Shown: positions 53,825 through 61,388 of the stretch, piece by piece
How the letters are laid out: the number at the start of each line of letters is the position of its first letter
How positions within the stretch are numbered: position 1 is the stretch's first letter
NCBI RefSeq assembly: GCF_026226615.1
Contig: NZ_JAJAPB010000005.1
Span: forward strand, 124,001-188,000
Length of the DNA stretch: 64,000 nt
Direction: 5' to 3'
Source: Geovibrio ferrireducens
GTDB lineage: Bacteria > Chrysiogenota > Deferribacteres > Deferribacterales > Geovibrionaceae
Notes under the pieces: model-generated
What the model was told of the DNA's origin: nothing
Seen by the model: only the letters and a program-made list of their open reading frames with translations
The model's database searches: none
Made by a program: the position numbers and the translations under genes

Positions 53825-53916
53825 AAATCCCCCTCAGTCCCCCTTTGATAAAGGGGGAAGCTATTGCTGTCAAAGAAGAACCCCCTCCTTTGGCAAAGGA
53901 GGGCGGGGGAGGATTT
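53825..53916. repeat. C-rich 92-bp repeat, unit 1
   Basis: Outer arms AAATCCCCCTC / GGGGGAGGATTT enclose hairpins CCCCCTTTGATAAAGGGGG and CCTCCTTTGGCAAAGGAGG. An 18-base spacer with CATCGGTTA follows, then unit 2. Confidence 0.92.
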
Positions 53917-53934
53917 ACCTAAGACATCGGTTAC

Positions 53935-53982
53935 AAATCCCCCTCTATCCCCCTTTGATAAAGGGGGAAGATATTGCAGCAA
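53935..53982. repeat. C-rich repeat, unit 2 (first half only)
   Basis: The outer arm AAATCCCCCTC and first hairpin (CCCCCTTTGATAAAGGGGG) are present. The second hairpin and closing arm are missing. Ten bases later comes the stop codon of the DUF559 gene, as if that gene replaced the second half of the unit. Confidence 0.88.
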
Positions 53983-53991
53983 AAGAGAATC

Positions 53992-54339
53992 TCAACAATG
54001 TTCATAAATTGCCTGAACAACTCCGTCAATATTAGTCAAAACTTCTGTGTTGCTGAATCTCAGCACTTTGAACCCGTGCCTCAGCAAAAATCTGTCTCTT
54101 TCATTATCTTTATGAATTGCTTCTTCACTGAAATGCTGCCCGCCATCAATTTCTATAACCAACTTAGAGGCAGGACAATAAAAATCAAGAATATAATTTT
54201 CGATGACTTTCTGCCTGTAAAACTGCAGTCCCTTTATTTGTTTTCTTCTGATTTTTGACCAAATCAGCAACTCAGCATCGGTCATGTTCTTCCTGAGTGC
54301 TCTGGAGAAAGATTTAAGCTTTTTATTGTATCTGATCAT
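53992..54339 (-). CDS. DUF559 endonuclease-like protein within repeat array
   Basis: The 115-residue protein of the DUF559 family (very-short-patch-repair/restriction-endonuclease-like fold) contains RKNMTDAELLIWSKIRRKQI, FYRQKVIENYILDFYC and LVIEIDGGQHF. The DFY...EIDG acidic pattern with Q-H corresponds to a PD-(D/E)XK-type nuclease core. Family function is not settled. The ATG abuts repeat unit 3 directly, so its ribosome site (GGGGG, four bases upstream) is supplied by the repeat's outer arm. Repeat units flank it on both sides. No methylase is adjacent. Confidence 0.9.
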   Translation of the reverse strand: MIRYNKKLKSFSRALRKNMTDAELLIWSKIRRKQIKGLQFYRQKVIENYILDFYCPASKLVIEIDGGQHFSEEAIHKDNERDRFLLRHGFKVLRFSNTEVLTNIDGVVQAIYEHC

Positions 54340-54718
54340 AAATCCCCCTCAGTCCCCCTTTAATAAAGGGGGAGGCTATTGCAGTCAAAGAAGAACTCCC
54401 TCCTTTTGCAAAGGAGGGCGGGGAAGGATTTCAAAAGCGCATCGGTTAGGAAATCCCCCTCAGTCCCCCTTTAATAAAGGGGGAAGTTGTTGCAGTCAAA
54501 GAAGAACCCCCTCCTTTTGCAAAGGAGGGCGAGGGAGGATTTCAGCAACTCATCGGTTAGAAAATCCCCCTCAGTCCCCCTTTATCAAAGGGGGAGGCTA
54601 TTGCAGCCAAAGAAGAACTCCCTCCTTTTGCAAAGGAGGGCGGGGGAGGATTTCAAAAACGCATCGACTGCAAAATCCAACTCAATCCCATTTTGATAAA
54701 AGGAGAAAGTTATTGCGG
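54340..54718. repeat. C-rich repeat array, units 3 to 6 (111-bp period)
   Basis: Units start at 54340, 54451, 54562 and 54673, exactly 111 bases apart. Units 3-5 are full 92-mers (54340-54431, 54451-54542, 54562-54653), each with outer arms and two hairpins. Spacers of 19 bases share GCATCGGTTAG or a close variant. Unit 6 is a decayed first half that runs into the GGDEF gene and provides its stop codon (54710-54712). The hairpin loops vary (AATA, ATCA; TTGC) while stems hold. Confidence 0.93.
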
Positions 54719-55636
54719 CTCCTGCCTGCATCCGCCGACAGTGAAGGCAGAACCGCCTTTTTCCTTGGATTTATAGACGCAGGCATCTGCCTCTTCCAGA
54801 AGCAGTTTATATTGTTCCGCATGTTCGGGATATATGCTTATCCCTATACTGATCCCAACCTCCAGTGCGAGGTCATTATTTGTATATATAGGACATGTGA
54901 CTGCCGTTATTATCTTTTTGGCCAGTGCTCCTGCCTCTTCTTCCGTCTTAACGTTTTCGGCGAGGATAACAAACTCATCACCGCCGAGCCGGGCTACGGT
55001 GTCCGTTGCGCGCACAGTTTTCAGCAGTCTGGCGGCGACCTCTTTCAGCACCTCATCCCCGATGTGGTGACCGTAAGTGTCATTAATAGGCTTGAATTTA
55101 TCCAGATCCATGTAAAAAAGGGCGAAGCGCTTCTGATACCTGTTCCAGTTGTCTATGTAGTCTCCGGCTTTTTCCTGAAGCATAAAGCGGTTGGCAAGTC
55201 CGGTGAGGCTGTCGTGGGTGGCTTTGTAATAGTTTTCCTCGGAAGCGTCCCTCAGCTCTTTCTCGCTGTTGAACTTTTCCATGGCCTGTTCCACTGTTTT
55301 CCGGAGGATATTTCTGTCGCATGGTTTCTGGAGAAATTTGAAAACCGAACCCTCATTAACCGCTCTGACGGCTATATCCAGATCGGCGTTTCCCGTGAGC
55401 ATGATCCTCACGCTGTTAGGGTTGGTTTCGGCAGCCCGCCGTATGAACTCAACACCGTCCATTTTGGGCATTTTATAATCAGAAACCACCACGTCAAAAG
55501 CCTCTTCCCGCATCATTTCAAGGGCTTTGATAGGCGAATCGCACAGAGTAATGTCCAGATCCCTGAACGTGCGGCGGAATGTGTCCAGAATAAATTTATC
55601 ATCATCAACAAAAAGAATCCTGTTTTTCATCGGCAT
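54710..55636 (-). CDS. Response regulator diguanylate cyclase (REC-GGDEF)
   Basis: The 308-residue protein has REC (~5-120) with acidic DDD, acceptor Asp in VVSDYKMP, and Lys in FLQKPC. The GGDEF domain (~140-300) has intact RLGGDEF and the inhibitory-site motif RATD five residues upstream. It is thus a PleD/WspR-like c-di-GMP synthase activated by phosphorylation. ATG 55630 is an alternative start. Its last codons and stop lie in a decayed C-rich repeat, suggesting the natural C-terminus was changed by repeat insertion. Confidence 0.93.
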   Translation of the reverse strand: MPMKNRILFVDDDKFILDTFRRTFRDLDITLCDSPIKALEMMREEAFDVVVSDYKMPKMDGVEFIRRAAETNPNSVRIMLTGNADLDIAVRAVNEGSVFKFLQKPCDRNILRKTVEQAMEKFNSEKELRDASEENYYKATHDSLTGLANRFMLQEKAGDYIDNWNRYQKRFALFYMDLDKFKPINDTYGHHIGDEVLKEVAARLLKTVRATDTVARLGGDEFVILAENVKTEEEAGALAKKIITAVTCPIYTNNDLALEVGISIGISIYPEHAEQYKLLLEEADACVYKSKEKGGSAFTVGGCRQEPQ

Positions 55637-55673
55637 TCCCGTGGTTATTGTGTGGAGCTTACGCTGAAAACTG

Positions 55674-55712
55674 AAATCCCCTCTCCTTTTAAAAGGCGGG
55701 TCGGGGAGGCTT
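55674..55712. repeat. Short relative of the C-rich repeat
   Basis: AAATCCCCTCTCCTTTTAAA followed by AGGCGGGTCGGGGAGG keeps the outer arm and one hairpin (CTCCTTTT/AAAAGG) of the C-rich family in compact form. It lies just upstream of the REC-GGDEF gene. Confidence 0.6.
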
Positions 55713-55775
55713 CATAAAAAATCCGCGTCTACAGCTTTATATATACATTATTTACGGAATGTGCCAAAGAAAAAT

Positions 55776-57143
55776 TCAGGTGACAGGCTGAATATCCTTC
55801 CATCTGCCGCTTTTGTAACGGGCGTAAAGAAAAACGGGAAACAGCAGAAAAAGCAGAACAACGGATGTCCAGCCTACTTCTGCGGAAAAATTCAGCGTGT
55901 TCATAATAATATATGTGATAACCATGATAGACCAGTTTGTACCCACGGAAATCAGCATAGCCCAGAAGGTGTCCCCCGCGCCCCTGAGAGCGCCCATGAA
56001 AACAACCATCTGTGCGGTTACAAGAACATATATCGAAGCCAGCCTCAGCATATATACAGTAAGAGGCACTGCCGCCTCGAAAGCAGGGTCAGGCGAATCC
56101 GGCCGGAAAAAATCCGTAAGCTGATAAGGGAAAAAGATAAAAAGCAGAGCCACAATAACAGAGTAGATCACGCCGAGTTTGAGGCCTGAGATTACGGTTT
56201 TATGCACTATGTCATGTCTGCCCGCGCCGATATAGCGCCCCACAAGGCTGGTTACGCCTATTTCAACACCTATAAGCGGCACATACGCAACATGATCCCA
56301 GTTGAACATTATGGTAGCCGCTGTCGCAGTGGAGAGCCCCTGAGCGTGGAAAATAAGCACTATAAACGTAAATGCCGTGAAGCCCAGCAGAAACTCTATC
56401 CCCGCGGGTGTGCCGAACCTGAGCAGCTTAAGGCTGAGAGCCCTGTCAAAACGAAAAGAGCCCTTTATGCCGTATGCATCCACATTAGTTTTTCTCAGAT
56501 AAGCAAAAACCAGAACAAGTATGCCGGATATGCTGCCTATTATAGTGCCGATGGCAGCGCCCCTCATCCCCATCTCAGGCAGACCGAAGCGGCCGAAAAT
56601 CAGCACCCAGCTTGCACCGACATTCACGAACATGGCCAATATGGAAGAGAACATGACTATACCTGTTTTCCCTATGCCTGAGAAGAAGCAGCTTAAAGAG
56701 TGCCTTATGAGGAAGAAAACGGAACCGAAAATCAGAATATCAAAATATTGCCGCTGGTAGTAAAGCTGCATTTCGTCTATCCCTGTCTTGGTGAACATAT
56801 AATGTATAAGCGGGCGGGAGAGGAGTATAACCGGGTAAGCCAGAACAGAGATTATCATCCCCTGAAATGCGGAAATACCGCACATTTCCTTTTTGCCCGC
56901 GCCGTAAAACTGCGCTATCATCGCCGTGGAGTAGCCTATGAGCCCTATGAAGAAGACAGTGAGCATGAAGCTGCTCATGCCGCCGCCCATAGCCGCACTC
57001 ATCTGCACCGAGCCCAGACGGGAAAGGAAAAGCCTGTCGGTAAACACCATCACCGTTTCGCATGCGTTGGAAACAAGCATGGGAAACGCTATGTAAATCA
57101 TCTCTCTTACGCCGCCCTCGGCGAACCTGACGTTACTGCTCAC
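55776..57143 (-). CDS. MATE-family efflux transporter
   Basis: The 455-residue protein has about twelve transmembrane helices arranged as two similar halves, typical of MATE (NorM/DinF) Na+- or H+-coupled multidrug exporters. Segments such as AFPMLVSNACETVMVFTDRL in helix 1 and LPEMGMRGAAIGTIIG match the family. The start is GTG at 57143 with GGAGT seven bases upstream. Substrate unknown. It diverges from the GGDEF gene at 57280. Confidence 0.93.
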   Translation of the reverse strand: MSSNVRFAEGGVREMIYIAFPMLVSNACETVMVFTDRLFLSRLGSVQMSAAMGGGMSSFMLTVFFIGLIGYSTAMIAQFYGAGKKEMCGISAFQGMIISVLAYPVILLSRPLIHYMFTKTGIDEMQLYYQRQYFDILIFGSVFFLIRHSLSCFFSGIGKTGIVMFSSILAMFVNVGASWVLIFGRFGLPEMGMRGAAIGTIIGSISGILVLVFAYLRKTNVDAYGIKGSFRFDRALSLKLLRFGTPAGIEFLLGFTAFTFIVLIFHAQGLSTATAATIMFNWDHVAYVPLIGVEIGVTSLVGRYIGAGRHDIVHKTVISGLKLGVIYSVIVALLFIFFPYQLTDFFRPDSPDPAFEAAVPLTVYMLRLASIYVLVTAQMVVFMGALRGAGDTFWAMLISVGTNWSIMVITYIIMNTLNFSAEVGWTSVVLLFLLFPVFLYARYKSGRWKDIQPVT

Positions 57144-57279
57144 AAATTACTCCGAAATAATGAAGAACAAAAAATATAACTCTGAAAATACTTTTCAGCA
57201 AGGGGAAAGAACCCCCGGCGAAGAGCTAAGCTTTTCGGCGTAATTTACGATTATATAAAAAAAATACGGGAACACATGC

Positions 57280-58380
57280 ATGACAAAGGAACAAAAGGCA
57301 GTGGCAGACCGCATAAGGCTTGCGGGCGGCTTCAAAAACAGACGGCTTGAAGCCCTTTTCCGCAGGGAGAAGGCAAAAACATCGGCGATGAAGGTGCGTC
57401 TTCTTTTTGCGCTGTACGCAGTTATGTATTCCTTTTTCGCCGTGTCTGCTCAGGCGCAGGAAATGCGCCTTGCGGGGGCGGTTTCTGCTGCTTTATCCGC
57501 CTCATGTGTGCTCAGGCTGCCCGGAAAACCTTCAAGAATGAACATCCTTGCGGGAACAGCAGTTTTCATCTTTTTCGTATTCTTTCTGGTTAATGCACTC
57601 TACACAGGCGAAATGCATCCGGCTGTTTACGCAGGCCTGATTATTCCGTTCCTGCTGATTGAGATTCCTTTGAAGACATTGGTTTACATCACCCTGCTCC
57701 CGTTTTTTGCCGTGAAATTGATCACGGGCACAGGCATTGCGGCTGCGGCACTGTTAATACCTGCCGGAGCTCTTTTTTACGTCATATCCTCATACATGCG
57801 CAGGAGCTACTTTCTTCATATGCGCAGGGGACAGGCGGGCGCGAGCGCTGCGCACTCCGTGACAACTGCCGGAAACGGGAGCGGAAAGGACACTCTGACA
57901 GGGCTCATCGGTCTCGGCGCTTTTCTGGAAAAGGCAGATGCACTGCTTCAGGGAAAGCCCGCGGAGAATGACAGCTTCATAATTGTCTGCGATATTGACG
58001 GATTTGAGAAAATAAATAATGCATACGGTCAGGAAACAGGAGATATGATACTCCGCACCGCAGCCCACAGGCTCAGAAGTCTGGTTGGCCCGGCTGATCT
58101 GATTGCCAGAACCGGAGGCGGCGAGTTTTCGGTATTTCTGGCTGATGAAACCGAGGAGACGGCAAAAAATCTCGCTGAACGCTTAAGGGTTAATATGGAG
58201 AACAGCATATGGAAAACCCGCAAATCGGACGCTGCTGTCACACTGAGCGCAGGAGTTGCCCTTGTCTGCCCGGAGGGTGTGCAGAGCGCGGCGGAGGTGT
58301 TCCATAAGGCGCGGGAAGCCATGTTCACAGCAAAGGCAAACGGACGCAACCGCACTGCTTTTTATGATTCCGGTAGATGA
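57280..58380 (+). CDS. Membrane GGDEF protein with altered active site
   Basis: The 366-residue protein has an N-terminal region with about six hydrophobic segments (~38-170) and a C-terminal GGDEF domain (~200-362). The signature reads RTGGGEF: Gly replaces the catalytic Asp/Glu of GG(D/E)EF. The inhibitory RxxD site is replaced by GPAD. Diguanylate cyclase activity is therefore doubtful; it may act as a degenerate sensor or through its membrane part. The start is ATG 57280 without a strong ribosome site. Confidence 0.9.
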   Translation: MTKEQKAVADRIRLAGGFKNRRLEALFRREKAKTSAMKVRLLFALYAVMYSFFAVSAQAQEMRLAGAVSAALSASCVLRLPGKPSRMNILAGTAVFIFFVFFLVNALYTGEMHPAVYAGLIIPFLLIEIPLKTLVYITLLPFFAVKLITGTGIAAAALLIPAGALFYVISSYMRRSYFLHMRRGQAGASAAHSVTTAGNGSGKDTLTGLIGLGAFLEKADALLQGKPAENDSFIIVCDIDGFEKINNAYGQETGDMILRTAAHRLRSLVGPADLIARTGGGEFSVFLADETEETAKNLAERLRVNMENSIWKTRKSDAAVTLSAGVALVCPEGVQSAAEVFHKAREAMFTAKANGRNRTAFYDSGR

Positions 58381-59100
58381 TCAGCCGATGACGCAGTTTT
58401 TCATAAACTGCCTTATTCTCTTATAATCAGGAACATATTCCGCAACCAGAGCCCAGAAGCTTATACCGTGGTTGGGGTGCACCAGATGGGCAAGCTCATG
58501 GACGCAAACATAGTCAGCACATTCCGGCGGGAGCTTGGTCAGTTCGTAATTAAGGGATATGTGCCCCAGAGACGAGCAGCTTCCCCAGCGGCTGCCCGTT
58601 TTGCGGAAAGTGACTTTGCGGTACAGAAGCCCCATTTCAGATGCGCGCCTTTCAAGCACAGGGGTTATAACCTCTTCGGCTTTTCGTTTCCGGAAAACTT
58701 CAAGAGCTTTAAAAAAGTATTCTTCTTTAAAGAGATACGGATTTATCTCCGCCTTTATACTGCCGCCTGCGAGATAAACCTCCGCCCTGCCCAGTCCGGC
58801 CAGCGGGTTACGGATTATTTCAAGCGGGTACTCCGCACCGAATAAAGGCACGGGGCATCCGTCATCAAACCGCACGGCATCCAGCCTTTCACGCTTTACA
58901 GACATGCGGCGGAAGATCCACTCCGCCTTTTTTTCGATTACGGAGAGAATGGTTTTCTCCGGCACAGCGGGAGCCCTGACGGCTATCACACCGTCCGCAT
59001 CCACGGATATGTATATATTCTTAAGCCCCGCCTTCACTGTGTGGCGGTAGGAAACCTCGCGCCCGCAGACAAGCACGGCCTGTTTTATCTCATCCTTCAT
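58381..59100 (-). CDS. YgjP-like zinc metallopeptidase-domain protein
   Basis: The 239-residue protein of the YgjP/DUF45 family has an N-terminal beta region and a C-terminal HEXXH zinc motif in VCVHELAHLVHPNHG, with a further His downstream (NHGISFW). RWGSCSSLGHISLNYEL is a family hallmark. Members are presumed metal-dependent hydrolases, some near type I restriction genes, but no such genes are here. It is convergent with the GGDEF gene, the stops adjoining. Confidence 0.9.
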   Translation of the reverse strand: MKDEIKQAVLVCGREVSYRHTVKAGLKNIYISVDADGVIAVRAPAVPEKTILSVIEKKAEWIFRRMSVKRERLDAVRFDDGCPVPLFGAEYPLEIIRNPLAGLGRAEVYLAGGSIKAEINPYLFKEEYFFKALEVFRKRKAEEVITPVLERRASEMGLLYRKVTFRKTGSRWGSCSSLGHISLNYELTKLPPECADYVCVHELAHLVHPNHGISFWALVAEYVPDYKRIRQFMKNCVIG

Positions 59101-59136
59101 GGAGCGGATAATAACCCCGCACGAAACAGATTACAA

Positions 59137-59535
59137 TCATTCATTAAGCGGGTCCTCACCCTGATGCCAAGAGGCGAGATAACGCTCGTTCAGGTGAAAA
59201 TCCTCTCCCTTATGCTCAGTAAATGTAACATACATATTATCGAACGGAATGAAGAACAGGCTGTTGATAATCTCCATAAACCCCAAGGCAAGCTTGCGCC
59301 TCTGCTGAATGGTGCGCCCTTCCCTTATGTCGGCATTAACCAGAGCAACGCCCTCTTTGTTGTTTCTCACCCTGCCTATGAACAGGTTGTAGGTGTCATA
59401 CTCGCGGATGCTTATGCCTATGTGGTCTGTGCCCGTGTCCATAACCAGTGAAAAAAGCTCCTTAACCCTCTCGGCGAGAGCTTTTTTCTCATCGTCGCTT
59501 ATTTTCCTGTTAATCTCGAACTGTAAGTGTGGCAT
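59137..59535 (-). CDS. Tautomerase-superfamily protein
   Basis: The 132-residue protein starts MPHLQFEINR. The N-terminal Pro exposed after Met removal is the catalytic base in the tautomerase (4-OT/CHMI/MIF) superfamily, and the beta-alpha-beta pattern with LVNADIREGRTIQQRR fits the 5-carboxymethyl-2-hydroxymuconate isomerase branch. AAGGAGG precedes ATG. No aromatic degradation genes are close, so the substrate is open. It is 36 bases upstream of the YgjP-like gene, probably co-transcribed. Confidence 0.82.
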   Translation of the reverse strand: MPHLQFEINRKISDDEKKALAERVKELFSLVMDTGTDHIGISIREYDTYNLFIGRVRNNKEGVALVNADIREGRTIQQRRKLALGFMEIINSLFFIPFDNMYVTFTEHKGEDFHLNERYLASWHQGEDPLNE

Positions 59536-59608
59536 ATACGCCTCCTTTATAGTATTAATTATATAATCAAATACCGCATACGCCAGTTTAAATGAGGCAG
59601 GAAAAGTT

Positions 59609-60052
59609 ATGGAAATTGTCAGAGCGGAAACAAAAGATATACCGGACTTATGCCGTCTGCTGGCTTATCTTTTTGAGCAGGAAGCTGAATTTTCACCGGA
59701 TACAAAAGCTCAGGAAAAGGGCCTGAGGCTGATTATAGACGACCCGCGCACCGGGGATATACTGATAATGCGGGAAAACGGGCAGGCAGCGGGGATGGTG
59801 AATCTGCTTTACACAGTGAGCACCGCTCTGGGCGGCAAAGTCGCTGTGCTTGAGGATATGGTTATTTCTCCTGAGCACAGAAACGGCGGAACAGGCGGCA
59901 GACTGCTTAAAGCCGCCGTGGAGCATGCAAAAAAGCAGGGCTGCCTGCGCATAACCCTGCTTACCGACACAGTAAACGAAAAGGCGCAGAGGTTTTACGA
60001 ACGCCACGGATTCAGCATATCACCCATGCTCCCCATGCGCCTTGTTCTGTGA
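59609..60052 (+). CDS. GNAT-family N-acetyltransferase
   Basis: The 147-residue single GNAT domain has strand-4/acetyl-CoA loop VLEDMVISPEHRNGGTGGRL (~residues 84-104), where RNGGTGG is the pyrophosphate-binding Q/RxxGxG/A motif. The C-terminal ITLLTDTVNEKAQRFYERHGF is characteristic. The acceptor substrate is not predictable. Its stop lies three bases from the convergent msrAB stop. Confidence 0.92.
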   Translation: MEIVRAETKDIPDLCRLLAYLFEQEAEFSPDTKAQEKGLRLIIDDPRTGDILIMRENGQAAGMVNLLYTVSTALGGKVAVLEDMVISPEHRNGGTGGRLLKAAVEHAKKQGCLRITLLTDTVNEKAQRFYERHGFSISPMLPMRLVL

Positions 60053-60055
60053 AGT

Positions 60056-61114
60056 TCACTCGAAAAGCTTAAGAAACTCGCCGTAGCCTTCCTTCTCAAG
60101 GTCTTCCTTCGGGATGAAGCGCATAGCCGCCGAGTTCATGCAGTACCTCATACCTGTCGGAGCCGGGCCGTCCTCAAACACATGGCCGAGGTGGGAATCA
60201 CCGTATTTGCTGCGCACCTCTGTTCTGGACTGAAAAAGCTTCGTGTCCACACGGGTTACGATATTCTCCCGCATAAGAGGCTTGGTAAAGCTCGGCCAGC
60301 CTGTGCCGGAATCGTATTTATCAAGGGACGAGAAAAGAGGCTCGCCTGAGACTACATCCACGTATATCCCATCCCGCTTGTTGTCCCATGTTTCCCCTGT
60401 GAATGCTCTTTCAGTACCCTCATGCTGAGTCACTTTGTACTGCATAGGCGAGAGTTTGTTTTTCAGCTCAGCGTCAGACGGTTTTTTAAAACCCCGCCAG
60501 TCTTTCTTAGGAACCTGAGATTTTTCATTCCCCCAGGTTTTCTCGATGAAGCCCGCTCTGCCGGAGCCGACTTTGTATCTGTTATAGTGATTCGCATTCT
60601 TCTTATAGTAGTCCTGATGGTACTCCTCAGCCTTGTAAAACTTTACAGCGGGCAGAATATTTGTTGCTATGGGCTGCTTGAACTTGCCGGAGTTCGCCAG
60701 AGCCCGCTTTGAAATCTCTGCCGCATCCCGCTGTTCGGGGCTGTGGTAAAATACTGCTGTCCGGTACTGAGTGCCTTTATCGGCAAACTGTCCGCCCCTG
60801 TCCACAGGGTCAATATTCCGCCAGAAAACCTCCAGCAGTTCTTTATAAGTTATCACGGCAGGATCAAAGGTTATCTGCACGGCTTCATAATGCCCGGTAA
60901 AGCCTGCGCTCACGTCCTCATAGGTGGGGTTTTCAACCTTGCCTCCGGTGTAGCCGGCTATAACATCCTTCACACCTTCCAGCTTCTCAAAAGGCGGCTC
61001 CATACACCAGAAGCAGCCGCCCGCAAATGTAGCGGTTTCGTATTTTTCTGCACTCATAGATTCACCTGTCATAAGCAAAAACAGTAACGCCGGAATAAAA
61101 AGCAGCTTTTTCAT
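60056..61114 (-). CDS. msrAB: Secreted MsrA-MsrB fusion methionine sulfoxide reductase
   Basis: The 352-residue protein has signal peptide [21 protein letters not shown], an MsrA domain (~24-180) with [12 protein letters not shown] (catalytic Cys in GCFW), and an MsrB domain (~220-350) with GTGWPSF, HLGHVF and catalytic Cys in [11 protein letters not shown]. The two domains repair S- and R-methionine sulfoxide. The zinc CxxC pairs found in some MsrB are absent, as in many periplasmic fusions. The export signal places it in the envelope. GGAGGT precedes ATG. Confidence 0.95.
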   Translation of the reverse strand: MKKLLFIPALLFLLMTGESMSAEKYETATFAGGCFWCMEPPFEKLEGVKDVIAGYTGGKVENPTYEDVSAGFTGHYEAVQITFDPAVITYKELLEVFWRNIDPVDRGGQFADKGTQYRTAVFYHSPEQRDAAEISKRALANSGKFKQPIATNILPAVKFYKAEEYHQDYYKKNANHYNRYKVGSGRAGFIEKTWGNEKSQVPKKDWRGFKKPSDAELKNKLSPMQYKVTQHEGTERAFTGETWDNKRDGIYVDVVSGEPLFSSLDKYDSGTGWPSFTKPLMRENIVTRVDTKLFQSRTEVRSKYGDSHLGHVFEDGPAPTGMRYCMNSAAMRFIPKEDLEKEGYGEFLKLFE

Positions 61115-61248
61115 AAAACCTCCGCACAGGGGTAAGAATAAATATATGATGACCTGTGGAGTAATGAAAGGGAAAGGGGAAAGAAGTTCAGACTGAGGCG
61201 AAACACCTCAGCAGGCTTGTTTACAGCAACAACATCATTTCAGGGTTC

Positions 61249-61373
61249 GCGATGACGCAAACAGTTCCAAGAACGGTGTTATGCGTCATCCTGAACGCGG
61301 GTGGAGGATCTCAAACTGCTGCAAACAATATATCCGCAGGTTCGGGATTCTCCGGTTAAAGCCTCAGAATGAC
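61249..61373. repeat. GTC...CTC composite palindrome, partial extra half
   Basis: A broken half ends in GCGATGAC (61249-61256). A direct half GTCATCCT...AGGATCTC (61285-61312) and an inverted half GGGATTCT...AGAATGAC (61344-61373) follow. Stems are ATCCT/AGGAT and ATTCT/AGAAT. Confidence 0.75.
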
Positions 61374-61388
61374 GCTGAAATCATCAGA

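Noticed and set aside
53825-54718. Possible CRISPR array
   Set aside because: The constant units are 92 bases with internal hairpins and the 19-base spacers are nearly the same as each other. CRISPR has short repeats and unique spacers, and no cas genes are present.
54284-55717. Long plus-strand open frame of 477 codons containing repeated peptides such as NPPQSPFNKGG
   Set aside because: It is the translation of the C-rich repeats, whose 111-bp period is a multiple of three, joined to the antisense of the REC-GGDEF gene. It has no ribosome site or domain; such peptides are a known artefact of this kind of repeat.
57280-58380. Annotation as an active diguanylate cyclase
   Set aside because: The signature is GGGEF rather than GG(D/E)EF, so activity cannot be assumed; it is listed as a GGDEF-fold protein only.
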